Positions 7,508 to 16,490 of a stretch of DNA of 22,477 nucleotides are shown here, one piece after another. Under the pieces are notes generated by a model that saw only the letters and a program-made list of their open reading frames with translations, had not been told where the DNA came from and searched no databases. The stretch is from an uncultured Prevotellaceae bacterium. Lineage in GTDB: Bacteria; Bacteroidota; Bacteroidia; Bacteroidales; Bacteroidaceae. Positions within the stretch are counted from its first letter, which is position 1, and every line of letters starts with the position of its first letter. The position numbers and the translations under genes were made by a program. Location: contig CAMZHP010000011.1 in the NCBI GenBank assembly GCA_947306845.1, positions 1 through 22,477 on the forward strand, in the 5' to 3' direction.

Positions 7508-8476
7508 TTAGTTATTCACTGACCCTCCCACGATGTCGAGCAGCTCATTTGTAATGGCCTGCTGACGGCTCTTGTTGTACTGCAGGTTGAGCTCACGCAG
7601 CAGCTCATCCGCATTGTCAGTGGCCGTCTGCATGGCCACCATCCTCGCGGCATGCTCTGAGGCATTGCTGTCAAGCAAGGCGGTGTAAACCATCAAGTGG
7701 GCGTATTTCGGGATGAGAATCCCCAGCACCGTGTCCATGTCTGGCTCAACGATGAAGTTATCATTAAGTGGCTTCGTTTCCTCCGACTCCGCATCCTCAT
7801 GCCTCTTCTTACGTTTCTTGAGATAGTCCTGCGCCTTTTTCGTGATGATGTTCGACGTCAGGTCACGCTCATGGTCGGACTCCAATTCCGACTCCAGGTC
7901 GATGGGTAAGAGCGTCTTTCGGGTGAGCACCTGCGAACCAGCACTTTTGAAATGATGGTAGATGAGTTCCACCTTGTCAATTTCTCCCAACCGGAATTTC
8001 CTGCCCAGTTCAGTGGCGATGTTGATGCAGTCCACCGAATTGGGTTTGTCGGCAAGGGCGGTGAAGTCACCAGCAGACTGGTAACCCAGTTTGGCCACTT
8101 TCTCCGCTACCTTGCGCCCGATGGGATAGATGACGATGTTGTCGCGTCCGAGGTGCTCATAGTTCTCCAGGGCCTGCTGCATGAGTTTGATGATGTTGGA
8201 GTTGAAGCCACCGCACAGGCTGCTGTTTGACGCGAAGACGAGGAGTGCCACCCTTTTTACCTCACGCTGATACTCGAAGATGGAATGAGCGTCGGCATCG
8301 GAGGCGATGAAAGTTTTGAGGATATGCTCGAGCATGCTCTCATAGGGAAGCATCCTCTCAATCTGCACTTGTGCGTGATGCAGTTTTGAGGAAGCCACCA
8401 TCTTCATGGCACTCGTAATCTTCCGCGTACTGTTGACAGACGCAATGCGGTTTTTTATCTCCTTGAGCGACGGCAT
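7508..8476 (-). CDS. atpG: F1Fo ATP synthase gamma subunit
   Basis: The central rotor shaft of F1, 322 residues. The N-terminal helix (LKEIKNRIASVNSTRKITSA) and the C-terminal helix (YNKSRQQAITNELLDIVGGS) form the coiled coil that turns inside the alpha3-beta3 ring; both are well conserved. The protein is about 30-35 residues longer than the usual 285-292. The extra part lies at about residues 195-240, after LLPIDL, and is very charged (KKRKKRHEDAESEE) before the family resumes at FIVEPD. The start MPSLKEIK matches the family. It is 6 bp after atpA and 1 bp before panE, inside the atp operon. Confidence 0.97.
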   Translation of the reverse strand: MPSLKEIKNRIASVNSTRKITSAMKMVASSKLHHAQVQIERMLPYESMLEHILKTFIASDADAHSIFEYQREVKRVALLVFASNSSLCGGFNSNIIKLMQQALENYEHLGRDNIVIYPIGRKVAEKVAKLGYQSAGDFTALADKPNSVDCINIATELGRKFRLGEIDKVELIYHHFKSAGSQVLTRKTLLPIDLESELESDHERDLTSNIITKKAQDYLKKRKKRHEDAESEETKPLNDNFIVEPDMDTVLGILIPKYAHLMVYTALLDSNASEHAARMVAMQTATDNADELLRELNLQYNKSRQQAITNELLDIVGGSVNN

Positions 8477-8482
8477 AGGCTG

Positions 8483-10069
8483 TTAGTTCTTAAATTGTCC
8501 TGCGATGTCCGCCATGGCTTCCTCAATCACCTTGATGCAGTCGTCATCAATCTTGCCACTTCCCAATACGGCGAGGGTCTCGCTGTGTGTAGAGCGCATC
8601 TTCTCGAGGAAGAGTTCCTGACAACGTCTGACCTCGGTGACAGGCACTTCGGCCATCAGTCCTCGTGTGCCGCAATAAAGGATGGCGATCTGCTCACCCA
8701 CGGGCATGGGGCTATATTGAGGTTGGATAAGCAACTGGTTGTTCTTCCTGCCTCGGTCAAGGGTCATAGCGGTGACGGCATCCATATCGCTTGAGAACTT
8801 GGAGAAAGCCTCCAACTCTCGATACTGTGCCATATCAATTTTAAGTGTTCCGGCTACCTTCTTCATACTCTTGATCTGTGCCGAACCACCCACACGGCTC
8901 ACGGAGATACCCACGTTGATGGCGGGACGGAAGCCCTGATTGAAGAGGTCGCTCTCGAGATATATCTGTCCGTCGGTGATGGAGATGACATTGGTGGGGA
9001 TATATGCTGACACGTCACCTGCCTGTGTCTCGATGATGGGCAGAGCGGTAAGAGAGCCACCACCCTTCACATGTCCGCGCATGCACTCGGGCAGGTCGTT
9101 CATCTGCACTGCCACCTCCTGCTGGTCATTGATACGTGCGGCACGCTCCAACAGACGGCTGTGGAGGTAGAACACGTCGCCCGGATAGGCCTCACGTCCT
9201 GATGGACGGCGGAGAATCAGCGACACCTCACGGTAAGCCACAGCCTGCTTGGATAGGTCATCATAGACTACCAGTGCCGACTCGCCCCTGTCGCGGAAAT
9301 ACTCACCGATGGCAGCACCTGCAAAGGGAGCATAGTACTGCATGGCAGCCGGGTCGGCGGCAGTAGCCGACACGATGATGGTATAGGGCATGGCTCCATG
9401 CTCCTTCAGGTTCTGCACAAGTGCAGCCACGGTTGATGCTTTTTGTCCGATGGCCACATAGATGCAGTAGACTGGCTTTCCAGCCTCATAGAAACTTTTC
9501 TGGTTGATGATGGTGTCGACAGCGATGGCTGTCTTTCCTGTCTGTCTGTCGCCGATGATGAGCTCACGTTGTCCGCGCCCGATGGGAATCATCGAGTCCA
9601 CAGCCTTGAGTCCGGTCTGCAGCGGCTCCTTCACGGGCTGTCGGTAGATCACGCCCGGCGCCTTTCTGTCGAGCGGCATCTCGAAAGCTCCCGTGAGGTC
9701 GATGTCGCCTTTGCCGTCGATGGCCTGTCCGAGCGGGTTGATGACACGTCCGAGCATGTTGTCATTCACGCGGATGGAGGCAATACGGTTGGTGCGCTTC
9801 GCCACCATGCCCTCCTTGATGCCGGAGGTGGTGCCAAGCAACACGCATCCCACGTTGTCCTCCTCGAGGTTCATGACGATAGCCATGGTGCCGTTCTCAA
9901 ACTCGAGCAGTTCGTTGGCCTCTGCGTTTTTAAGTCCGTAGATGCGGGCCACACCGTCGCTCACCTCGAGCACGGTACCCACTTCCTCGAACTGTTCCTT
10001 GCTGTTGATCTCTCGCAGTTGCTGGAGCAGCACCTCGGAAACTTCGCTTGGTTTTATTTTGTCTGCCAT
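8483..10069 (-). CDS. atpA: F1Fo ATP synthase alpha subunit
   Basis: A 528-residue regulatory/structural subunit of the F1 hexamer, binding non-catalytic nucleotide and supplying the arginine finger to the catalytic sites on beta. An N-terminal beta-barrel (about 25-95) is followed by the nucleotide-binding domain with Walker A GDRQTGKT (173-180, Lys179), the [15 protein letters not shown] region, and the family motif [19 protein letters not shown] with the arginine finger. The C-terminal helical domain ends in IAGQFKN. It lies 44 bp after atpH and 6 bp before atpG. Starting at [12 protein letters not shown] gives the expected N-terminus. Confidence 0.98.
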   Translation of the reverse strand: MADKIKPSEVSEVLLQQLREINSKEQFEEVGTVLEVSDGVARIYGLKNAEANELLEFENGTMAIVMNLEEDNVGCVLLGTTSGIKEGMVAKRTNRIASIRVNDNMLGRVINPLGQAIDGKGDIDLTGAFEMPLDRKAPGVIYRQPVKEPLQTGLKAVDSMIPIGRGQRELIIGDRQTGKTAIAVDTIINQKSFYEAGKPVYCIYVAIGQKASTVAALVQNLKEHGAMPYTIIVSATAADPAAMQYYAPFAGAAIGEYFRDRGESALVVYDDLSKQAVAYREVSLILRRPSGREAYPGDVFYLHSRLLERAARINDQQEVAVQMNDLPECMRGHVKGGGSLTALPIIETQAGDVSAYIPTNVISITDGQIYLESDLFNQGFRPAINVGISVSRVGGSAQIKSMKKVAGTLKIDMAQYRELEAFSKFSSDMDAVTAMTLDRGRKNNQLLIQPQYSPMPVGEQIAILYCGTRGLMAEVPVTEVRRCQELFLEKMRSTHSETLAVLGSGKIDDDCIKVIEEAMADIAGQFKN

Positions 10070-10113
10070 TGATTATACTTTTACTTGTGAAAAAATGAAT
10101 AACTTGAGGTGTG

Positions 10114-10647
10114 TCACCTCAGCTGTGTGAGAATGTTGCGGAGTTGGTTTTGGATGCTTGCATCCAGTCTGTAGGTATCATATTCGAGAATATACCCTCC
10201 GATGATCTCGGGGTTGGTCTCCGTCTGAAACTCCACGGTACCATTTGTTTTTCCCTCCACCTTCTGCCTCATCTTCCGCTCGATGTCAGCGGTGACAGGT
10301 ACAGCGGTGATGAGTCTTCCGCGCGTAATGTTTTTCTGCTTTCTGTAGAGAGTGATGTAGGAGGCAGCCATGAACTGCATGTTGCTCTCCCTGCCCTTGT
10401 CGACAACCAAGTCGATGAACCGTCGTGTGAGGGGTGCGATCTCGCTCCCGCAAGCCGTTGCCAGAAGTTTCTTCTTCTGTTCTTTTGCGAGCATGGGATT
10501 GTCGATGGTGAACCTGAGCTGAGGAACTTTGAGATAACTCTGCACAAGCGACTGCATCTCTCGGTAAACCCTCTCCTCGATTCTTTGCTCCGTAGCGCTT
10601 TTGAGCAGCGCCCGTGCATAACGTACCGATATTACACCTATCTCCAT
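10114..10647 (-). CDS. atpH: F1Fo ATP synthase delta subunit
   Basis: A 177-residue peripheral-stalk protein linking F1 to the b subunits. The N-terminal helical domain (IGVISVRYARALLKSA) and C-terminal part (PEIIGGYILEYDTYRLDASI, then QLRNILTQL) are typical of OSCP/delta. I chose ATG 10647 because MEIGVISVRYARAL is the usual Bacteroidota start. An in-frame GTG at 10656 would add three residues and overlap the atpF stop by 4 bp. With ATG 10647 the gap to atpF is 5 bp. The presence of delta separates this operon from N-ATPase operons, which lack it. Confidence 0.95.
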   Translation of the reverse strand: MEIGVISVRYARALLKSATEQRIEERVYREMQSLVQSYLKVPQLRFTIDNPMLAKEQKKKLLATACGSEIAPLTRRFIDLVVDKGRESNMQFMAASYITLYRKQKNITRGRLITAVPVTADIERKMRQKVEGKTNGTVEFQTETNPEIIGGYILEYDTYRLDASIQNQLRNILTQLR

Positions 10648-10652
10648 GGCGG

Positions 10653-11159
10653 TCACTTCTTGTTGTTGCCGACTTCAACCTCATCGAGCAGTCGGTCGAT
10701 AAAATCCATCTGCGCCTTGTCGGTCGACAGTTTTTCGCGAAGCACTTTCTCAGCGATTTGGACAGAGAGCTGGGCCACCTGCGAGCGGATGTCGTTGATG
10801 GCGTTCTGTCTCTCATTCTCAGCCTCAGCCTTGGCCTCTGAGATGAGGCGTGCGCCCTCGGCCTTTGCCTTGTCCTGAGCCTTGCCCACGATGGCGTCGC
10901 GAGTCTCAGCCGCCTCCTTGAGGATGCGTGCCTGCTCACCGCGAGCCTCCTGCAGAATGGATTCACCTTCTTGTTGTATGTTGGCTAGTTTCTCATTGGC
11001 CTCATGTGCCTTATGCAGGCTGTCATCGATGAAAGCCTTGCGCTCCCTCACCATGTCGGTGATGGCAGGGAAGCCCCACTTCCACAGAATGAACAGCACC
11101 ACAAAGAACGTGATGGTCATCCAGAAAAGCAAGCCACTACTCGGAATCAATAAATCCAT
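10653..11159 (-). CDS. atpF: F1Fo ATP synthase b subunit
   Basis: A 168-residue stator subunit: one membrane helix near the N-terminus (LLFWMTITFFVVLFILWKW, about residues 10-28), then a long charged amphipathic helix rich in Ala, Glu, Lys and Arg (about 40-140) that forms the right-handed stalk dimer, and a C-terminal part that meets delta. There is no second b-type gene nearby, so it is expected to form a homodimer. It is 42 bp downstream of atpE. Confidence 0.96.
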   Translation of the reverse strand: MDLLIPSSGLLFWMTITFFVVLFILWKWGFPAITDMVRERKAFIDDSLHKAHEANEKLANIQQEGESILQEARGEQARILKEAAETRDAIVGKAQDKAKAEGARLISEAKAEAENERQNAINDIRSQVAQLSVQIAEKVLREKLSTDKAQMDFIDRLLDEVEVGNNKK

Positions 11160-11201
11160 ACGCTTCTAAACGATTGGTTGTGAAAAAAGCGGACAGGTTT
11201 C

Positions 11202-11539
<338 letters not shown>

Positions 11540-11580
11540 GACATTACTCTTATTATCTTTTTATCTCTGACTATACTTTC

Positions 11581-12654
11581 CTATTCATGCTCCGGCTCGT
11601 GGCGTGCGAGTCCGATAAAGATGGCGCTGAGCATGGTGAACACCATGGCCTGGATAAAACAGACAAGCACCTCGAGGGTGGACATGAACACACTCATGAT
11701 GACACTTACCGCACTCATTCCAAGGAAGACCCCGACAGCCTTGGTGGCTACGAGGAAGATGATGCACACCAATGAAATGGCAATTGCATGCCCTGCCATG
11801 ATGTTGGCAAAGAGACGGATCATGAGTGCGAAAGGCTTTGTGAAGATGCCTACAAACTCTATCGCCGGGATGAGCGGGAAGGCCTTGAGTGCCAATGGCA
11901 CATCAGGCCAGAAGATATCTTTCCAATAATGCTTGTTGCCACTGAACTGCACGATGACGAAGGTGCAGAGGGCGAGGAAGAACGTGATGGCGATGTTGCC
12001 TGTCACATTTCCTCCACCCGGAGGGAACGGGATGAGTCCCATGATGTTGCAGGTGAAGATGAAGAAGAAGCAAGTGAGCAGGTAGGGACAGTATTTCTCG
12101 TATCCCTTGCCAACGCCAGGCTTGATGATCTCATCTACCACATACATCACGAGCATCTCAATGAAGCCGGTGAAGCCCCCAGGAGCCTCGTCGCTGGCCT
12201 TGTGGCGTCTGTACCACCTTGCAGGTATGAGGATGCATAGGAGCAGCACGATGACACTGATGAACATCGTCGCCACCGTCTTGGTGATGGAGATGTCGAA
12301 AGGACGTTTCTCCTCGCCACCCACCAGTTCCACCACTTTGCCAGCATTGTCGCCCTGCGTGGCAATGACGAAGTTGTCGGGGCCCTGCCTGTAACCATTG
12401 GCATCGGCATGGTGCTCAAATTCGGAAGAGCAATACACATGCCATCCAGAAGTGCTGCTACGCACGATGACGGGGAGATGGATGACGATGGGTTTGTCGC
12501 CGATGTCGGTGACGTGCCATTCATAGGAGTCCTTGATATGCTCAAGCACGACATGCGAGATATCCAGTTTCGACTCCTCACCCTCTGCCGCCAAGGCTGG
12601 CACCGCCACCCAAAGCAGCCCTATGAGGCCAAGCAATTGTCTGATGTATTTCAT
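11581..12654 (-). CDS. atpB: F1Fo ATP synthase a subunit with N-terminal extension
   Basis: A 357-residue stator subunit that, with the c ring, forms the proton path. I start it at ATG 12654 (MKYIRQLLGLIG). An in-frame alternative start lies 13 codons upstream, inside the preceding gene, and is less likely. Residues 1-22 look like a cleavable signal peptide ending ALA. About 100 soluble residues follow (HVVLEHIKDSYEWHVTDIGD onward) and would face the periplasm, then five or so membrane helices. The essential arginine is Arg280 in MIRLFANIMAGHAI. The family usually has 240-290 residues; the extension is known in Bacteroidota a subunits. The gene starts 10 bp after the 3-TM protein. Confidence 0.95.
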   Translation of the reverse strand: MKYIRQLLGLIGLLWVAVPALAAEGEESKLDISHVVLEHIKDSYEWHVTDIGDKPIVIHLPVIVRSSTSGWHVYCSSEFEHHADANGYRQGPDNFVIATQGDNAGKVVELVGGEEKRPFDISITKTVATMFISVIVLLLCILIPARWYRRHKASDEAPGGFTGFIEMLVMYVVDEIIKPGVGKGYEKYCPYLLTCFFFIFTCNIMGLIPFPPGGGNVTGNIAITFFLALCTFVIVQFSGNKHYWKDIFWPDVPLALKAFPLIPAIEFVGIFTKPFALMIRLFANIMAGHAIAISLVCIIFLVATKAVGVFLGMSAVSVIMSVFMSTLEVLVCFIQAMVFTMLSAIFIGLARHEPEHE

Positions 12655-12664
12655 TTCTTTACTA

Positions 12665-12937
12665 CTATTGTTTAAATATAATCGTGACGACAAGCATCGT
12701 CAGGTAGAGACCGAGTATGAGTGCCGCGAAATGCATTGTCTCCTCCCTGGAGGGTGACAGCAAAGCGAAAATTCCCACCGCTGTAATAGCGAAGATAAAC
12801 CTCACGGCCGACATGATGAAGTGGAACCTGACAAGATTGTCGGGTGAGTGGCGTGCCACGGTGCGGATACCTTTGACATACCCCATAGTGAGCAGCGTGA
12901 ACACCAGTACTGCAACAAAGACGACCAACGGACTCAT
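12665..12937 (-). CDS. Small 3-TM membrane protein of the atp operon
   Basis: A 90-residue protein of three predicted membrane helices: about 4-20 (VVFVAVLVFTLLTMGY), 40-60 (SAVRFIFAITAVGIFALL) and 70-88 (AALILGLYLTMLVVTIIF). Arg46 sits inside helix 2. Its start overlaps the stop of the 4-TM gene by 4 bp (ATGA), and it ends 10 bp before atpB. Place, size and topology resemble AtpR of N-ATPases or other c-ring assembly helpers such as AtpI, but no family motif is certain. A role in Fo assembly or ring insertion is inferred from context only. Confidence 0.82.
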   Translation of the reverse strand: MSPLVVFVAVLVFTLLTMGYVKGIRTVARHSPDNLVRFHFIMSAVRFIFAITAVGIFALLSPSREETMHFAALILGLYLTMLVVTIIFKQ

Positions 12938-13350
12938 GGTTCGCTCTCCAGAGCCTTCTGCACCCTAACCATATACCAGGCATCGAGTGCGTCGAGTAGG
13001 ATGAAGTAGACCGACAGCAGGATGACAAACGGCAGAAGCTGTCTGCCACGCAAGCCCGTCACCATCATATATCCCGCGATGAGTGCGAGCGCCACAACAA
13101 TCCTAAGAGTGGCATAGGTCAGGAAGGTGCCGAGACATGGTTTCCTTTGTGTTGCCACATGCTTGATGACCATCGCCATGGCACCACCTGAGAGCAGCGA
13201 GAAGAGCACTGCCACCACGACACTAGAAATGTCGACCGGTGCGTACATGACATTGGCAGCCAGCAGTGCGATGAGCGTGATGCCTGCCGTGAGCCACAGT
13301 GCATGTTTCCAATACTGCCGTGAGGCCACGTCGAGGAACCCTGCGCTCAT
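12934..13350 (-). CDS. Small 4-TM membrane protein, AtpI-like by position and topology
   Basis: A 138-residue protein with four predicted membrane helices (about 16-34, 41-60, 76-97, 106-122). I choose ATG 13350, which overlaps the atpC stop as ATGA; an in-frame TTG at 13365 is less likely. GGAGGTGAT at 13351-13359 just upstream looks like a Shine-Dalgarno sequence, rare here and perhaps accidental because it also encodes the end of atpC. Arg83 lies in helix 3 (TLRIVVALALIAGYMM). ATP synthase subunit I (AtpI) has four helices and helps c-ring assembly, and this gene lies in the same kind of context. Homology is likely but unproven from sequence reading. Confidence 0.82.
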   Translation of the reverse strand: MSAGFLDVASRQYWKHALWLTAGITLIALLAANVMYAPVDISSVVVAVLFSLLSGGAMAMVIKHVATQRKPCLGTFLTYATLRIVVALALIAGYMMVTGLRGRQLLPFVILLSVYFILLDALDAWYMVRVQKALESEP

Positions 13351-13589
13351 ATCACCTCCACGCAAAGGCTCACCAGGTTTTTCTTCACCTCGACGAAACC
13401 GCCGTTGATGTCCAGCTGATGACGGCCCTCACTGTTGACATATTCCACCACTCCTTTCTGGAGCGCGGAAATGATGGGAGCGTGGTTATTGAGTATCTCG
13501 AAGCTGCCCAGGATGCCAGGCACCTTGACAGACTCGGCCTCACCATTGTAGGCCACATTCTCGGGAGAGACGATTCTGAGATTGAGCAT
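13347..13589 (-). CDS. atpC: F1Fo ATP synthase epsilon subunit, short form
   Basis: An 80-residue protein covering only the N-terminal beta-sandwich (LNLRIVSPENVAYNGEAESV, GSFEILNNHAPIISAL, then NGGFVEVKKNLVSLCV). The C-terminal helical hairpin of the usual 130-140-residue epsilon is absent, as in other Bacteroidota. That hairpin normally inhibits ATP hydrolysis. The stop codon overlaps the next start by 4 bp, and the gene is 33 bp downstream of atpD. There is no sign of a frameshift: the following frame is a different, intact membrane protein. Confidence 0.95.
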   Translation of the reverse strand: MLNLRIVSPENVAYNGEAESVKVPGILGSFEILNNHAPIISALQKGVVEYVNSEGRHQLDINGGFVEVKKNLVSLCVEVI

Positions 13590-13622
13590 AAGGCATTCTT
13601 GTCTATGTCGTACTGTCGCCGC

Positions 13623-15167
<1,545 letters not shown>

Positions 15168-15196
15168 TTAAATTTAATTGTATCAAAAGTGATTCG

Positions 15197-15228
15197 CAAA
15201 AATAGCAAAAAAAATCCTTACCCACAAA
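15197..15228 (-). promoter_or_regulatory. Promoter of the atp operon
   Basis: On the minus strand TTTG (15228-15225), a 20-bp spacer, then TATTTTTG (15204-15197), exact matches to the Bacteroidota consensus. Transcription should begin near 15190, giving an AT-rich leader of about 40 nt before atpD. A GAGGAA/TTCCTC inverted repeat at 15237-15250 lies just upstream of the -33 box. Confidence 0.8.
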
Positions 15229-15304
15229 TAAATCGGGAGGAAAATTCCTCGTCCGACAATTTTGCCGAGTATTTCCCCTATGCTATTTTGTTGTTTGAGC
15301 CCGT

Positions 15305-16282
15305 TTATATGCTCAGTTCATCGAGCACCTTGATGAGCTTTTTGTCGAAAGGCTTATCGCTTCGTATGGCCTCGATGAGAGGTACATAGACAATCTCATT
15401 GTTGCGCACGCCCACCATGACATTACGCTGTCCCTGGATGATGGCCTCAATGGCTCCCACACCTGTTCGGCTGGCCAGGATGCGGTCGTGGGCAGTGGGC
15501 CGTCCGCCACGCTGCAGGTGTCCGAGGATGGACACACGCACGTCGAAATTGGGGAATTCCTTGCGGACGCGGTCAGCATAATAGAGGGCACCGCATTTGG
15601 GACTCTCCGAGACGATGACAATACAGCTTTTTTTCGACTTGCGGATGCCACGCTCCATGAACCTTGCAAGCTGGTCGACATGCACCGATTCCTCGGGGAT
15701 GATGGCGGCCTCTGCTCCGCTGGCGATGGCGCTGTTTTGTGCGAGGAATCCCGCATCACGTCCCATTACCTCAATGAAGAAGATGCGCTCATGACTCTGA
15801 GCCGTATCACGAATGCGGTCGACACAGTCCATGATGGTGTTCATCGTCGTGTCGTAACCGATGGTGGAGTCGGTGCCATAGAGGTCGTTGTCGATGGTAC
15901 CGGGCAGTCCGATGCAGCACACGTCGAATTCCCTGGCAAACTCCATGGCTCCTGTCAGTGAACCGTTTCCGCCGATAACGATGAGGGCGTCGATGCCTCG
16001 CTTCACCATGTTGTCATAAGCTTTCTGCCTACCCTCTGGAGTTTGGAATTCCTTGCTGCGAGCTGTTTTGAGAATCGTTCCTCCCGACATGATGATGCCA
16101 CTGACATTCTCTGTAGAGAAGGGTTGGATTTCATCATTGATGAGACCGTCATAACCCCTGTAGATACCCATGATTTTAAAGCCATTGCAAATGCCGGCAC
16201 GGGTGACGGCACGGATGGCGGCGTTCATGCCCGGCGCATCTCCGCCCGAGGTCAGTACGCCTATTGTGTTGATTCTTGCCAT
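15305..16282 (-). CDS. pfkA: ATP-dependent 6-phosphofructokinase
   Basis: A 325-residue cytosolic enzyme that phosphorylates fructose 6-phosphate to fructose 1,6-bisphosphate, the committed step of glycolysis. Visible motifs: [17 protein letters not shown] (8-24), [10 protein letters not shown] (103-112), catalytic PGTIDND (127-133, Asp131), the VMGRDAG region, and GHLQRGG. Gly128 in the PGTIDND motif is the ATP-type residue; pyrophosphate enzymes carry Lys there. Asn106 stands where the E. coli enzyme has Asp103 of GGDGS. Length is normal. The gene is about 200 bp downstream of nhaD and 155 bp upstream of atpD, all on the same strand. No exact consensus promoter is visible upstream, but a GAACGCG/CGCGTTC palindrome lies 35 bp before the ATG. 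Confidence 0.95.
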   Translation of the reverse strand: MARINTIGVLTSGGDAPGMNAAIRAVTRAGICNGFKIMGIYRGYDGLINDEIQPFSTENVSGIIMSGGTILKTARSKEFQTPEGRQKAYDNMVKRGIDALIVIGGNGSLTGAMEFAREFDVCCIGLPGTIDNDLYGTDSTIGYDTTMNTIMDCVDRIRDTAQSHERIFFIEVMGRDAGFLAQNSAIASGAEAAIIPEESVHVDQLARFMERGIRKSKKSCIVIVSESPKCGALYYADRVRKEFPNFDVRVSILGHLQRGGRPTAHDRILASRTGVGAIEAIIQGQRNVMVGVRNNEIVYVPLIEAIRSDKPFDKKLIKVLDELSI

Positions 16283-16316
16283 AATTATTTAGGTTAAAGA
16301 TTGCTTAGATTTGAGG

Positions 16317-16335
16317 GAACGCGCAAAACGCGTTC
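16317..16335. promoter_or_regulatory. Perfect 7-bp inverted repeat upstream of pfkA
   Basis: GAACGCG (16317-16323), 5-nt centre CAAAA, CGCGTTC (16329-16335). It lies 35 bp before the pfkA ATG, where a repressor or activator site, or a leader hairpin, would be placed. No binding protein is known from this window. Confidence 0.5.
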
Positions 16336-16364
16336 ATACGGAGAAACATCTTTTCTCATTTTAT

Positions 16365-16490
16365 AGGCTTCGGCCTTCAATTATCAGGCTTTAGCCTTCG
16401 TTTTTCAGGCTTTAGCCTTCGATTTTCAGGCTTTGCCCTTCATTTTTCAGGCTTTGGCCTTCGTTTTTCGATTTTCTGTCTTCGATTTCT
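16365..16490. repeat. Tandem 21-bp hairpin repeats between nhaD and pfkA
   Basis: Five units of exactly 21 bp start at 16365, 16386, 16407, 16428 and 16449. A decayed sixth unit (16470-16490) reaches the nhaD stop codon. Each unit begins AGGCTTnnGCCTTC or close to it and ends in a T-rich part plus C. Units 1, 2, 3 and 5 hold a self-complementary AGGC/GCCT core with a 4-nt loop (unit 1 has TTCG, units 2 and 3 TTTA, unit 5 TTTG); in unit 4 the second arm is changed. The array fills most of the 207-bp gap. Confidence 0.95.

Noticed and set aside
12655..12693. An upstream start for atpB
   Set aside because: It would overlap the 3-TM gene and put 13 polar residues before an evident signal peptide that begins at ATG 12654.
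16365..16469. CRISPR array
   Set aside because: The unit is 21 bp with no unique spacers between copies and no cas genes nearby; it is a simple tandem repeat.
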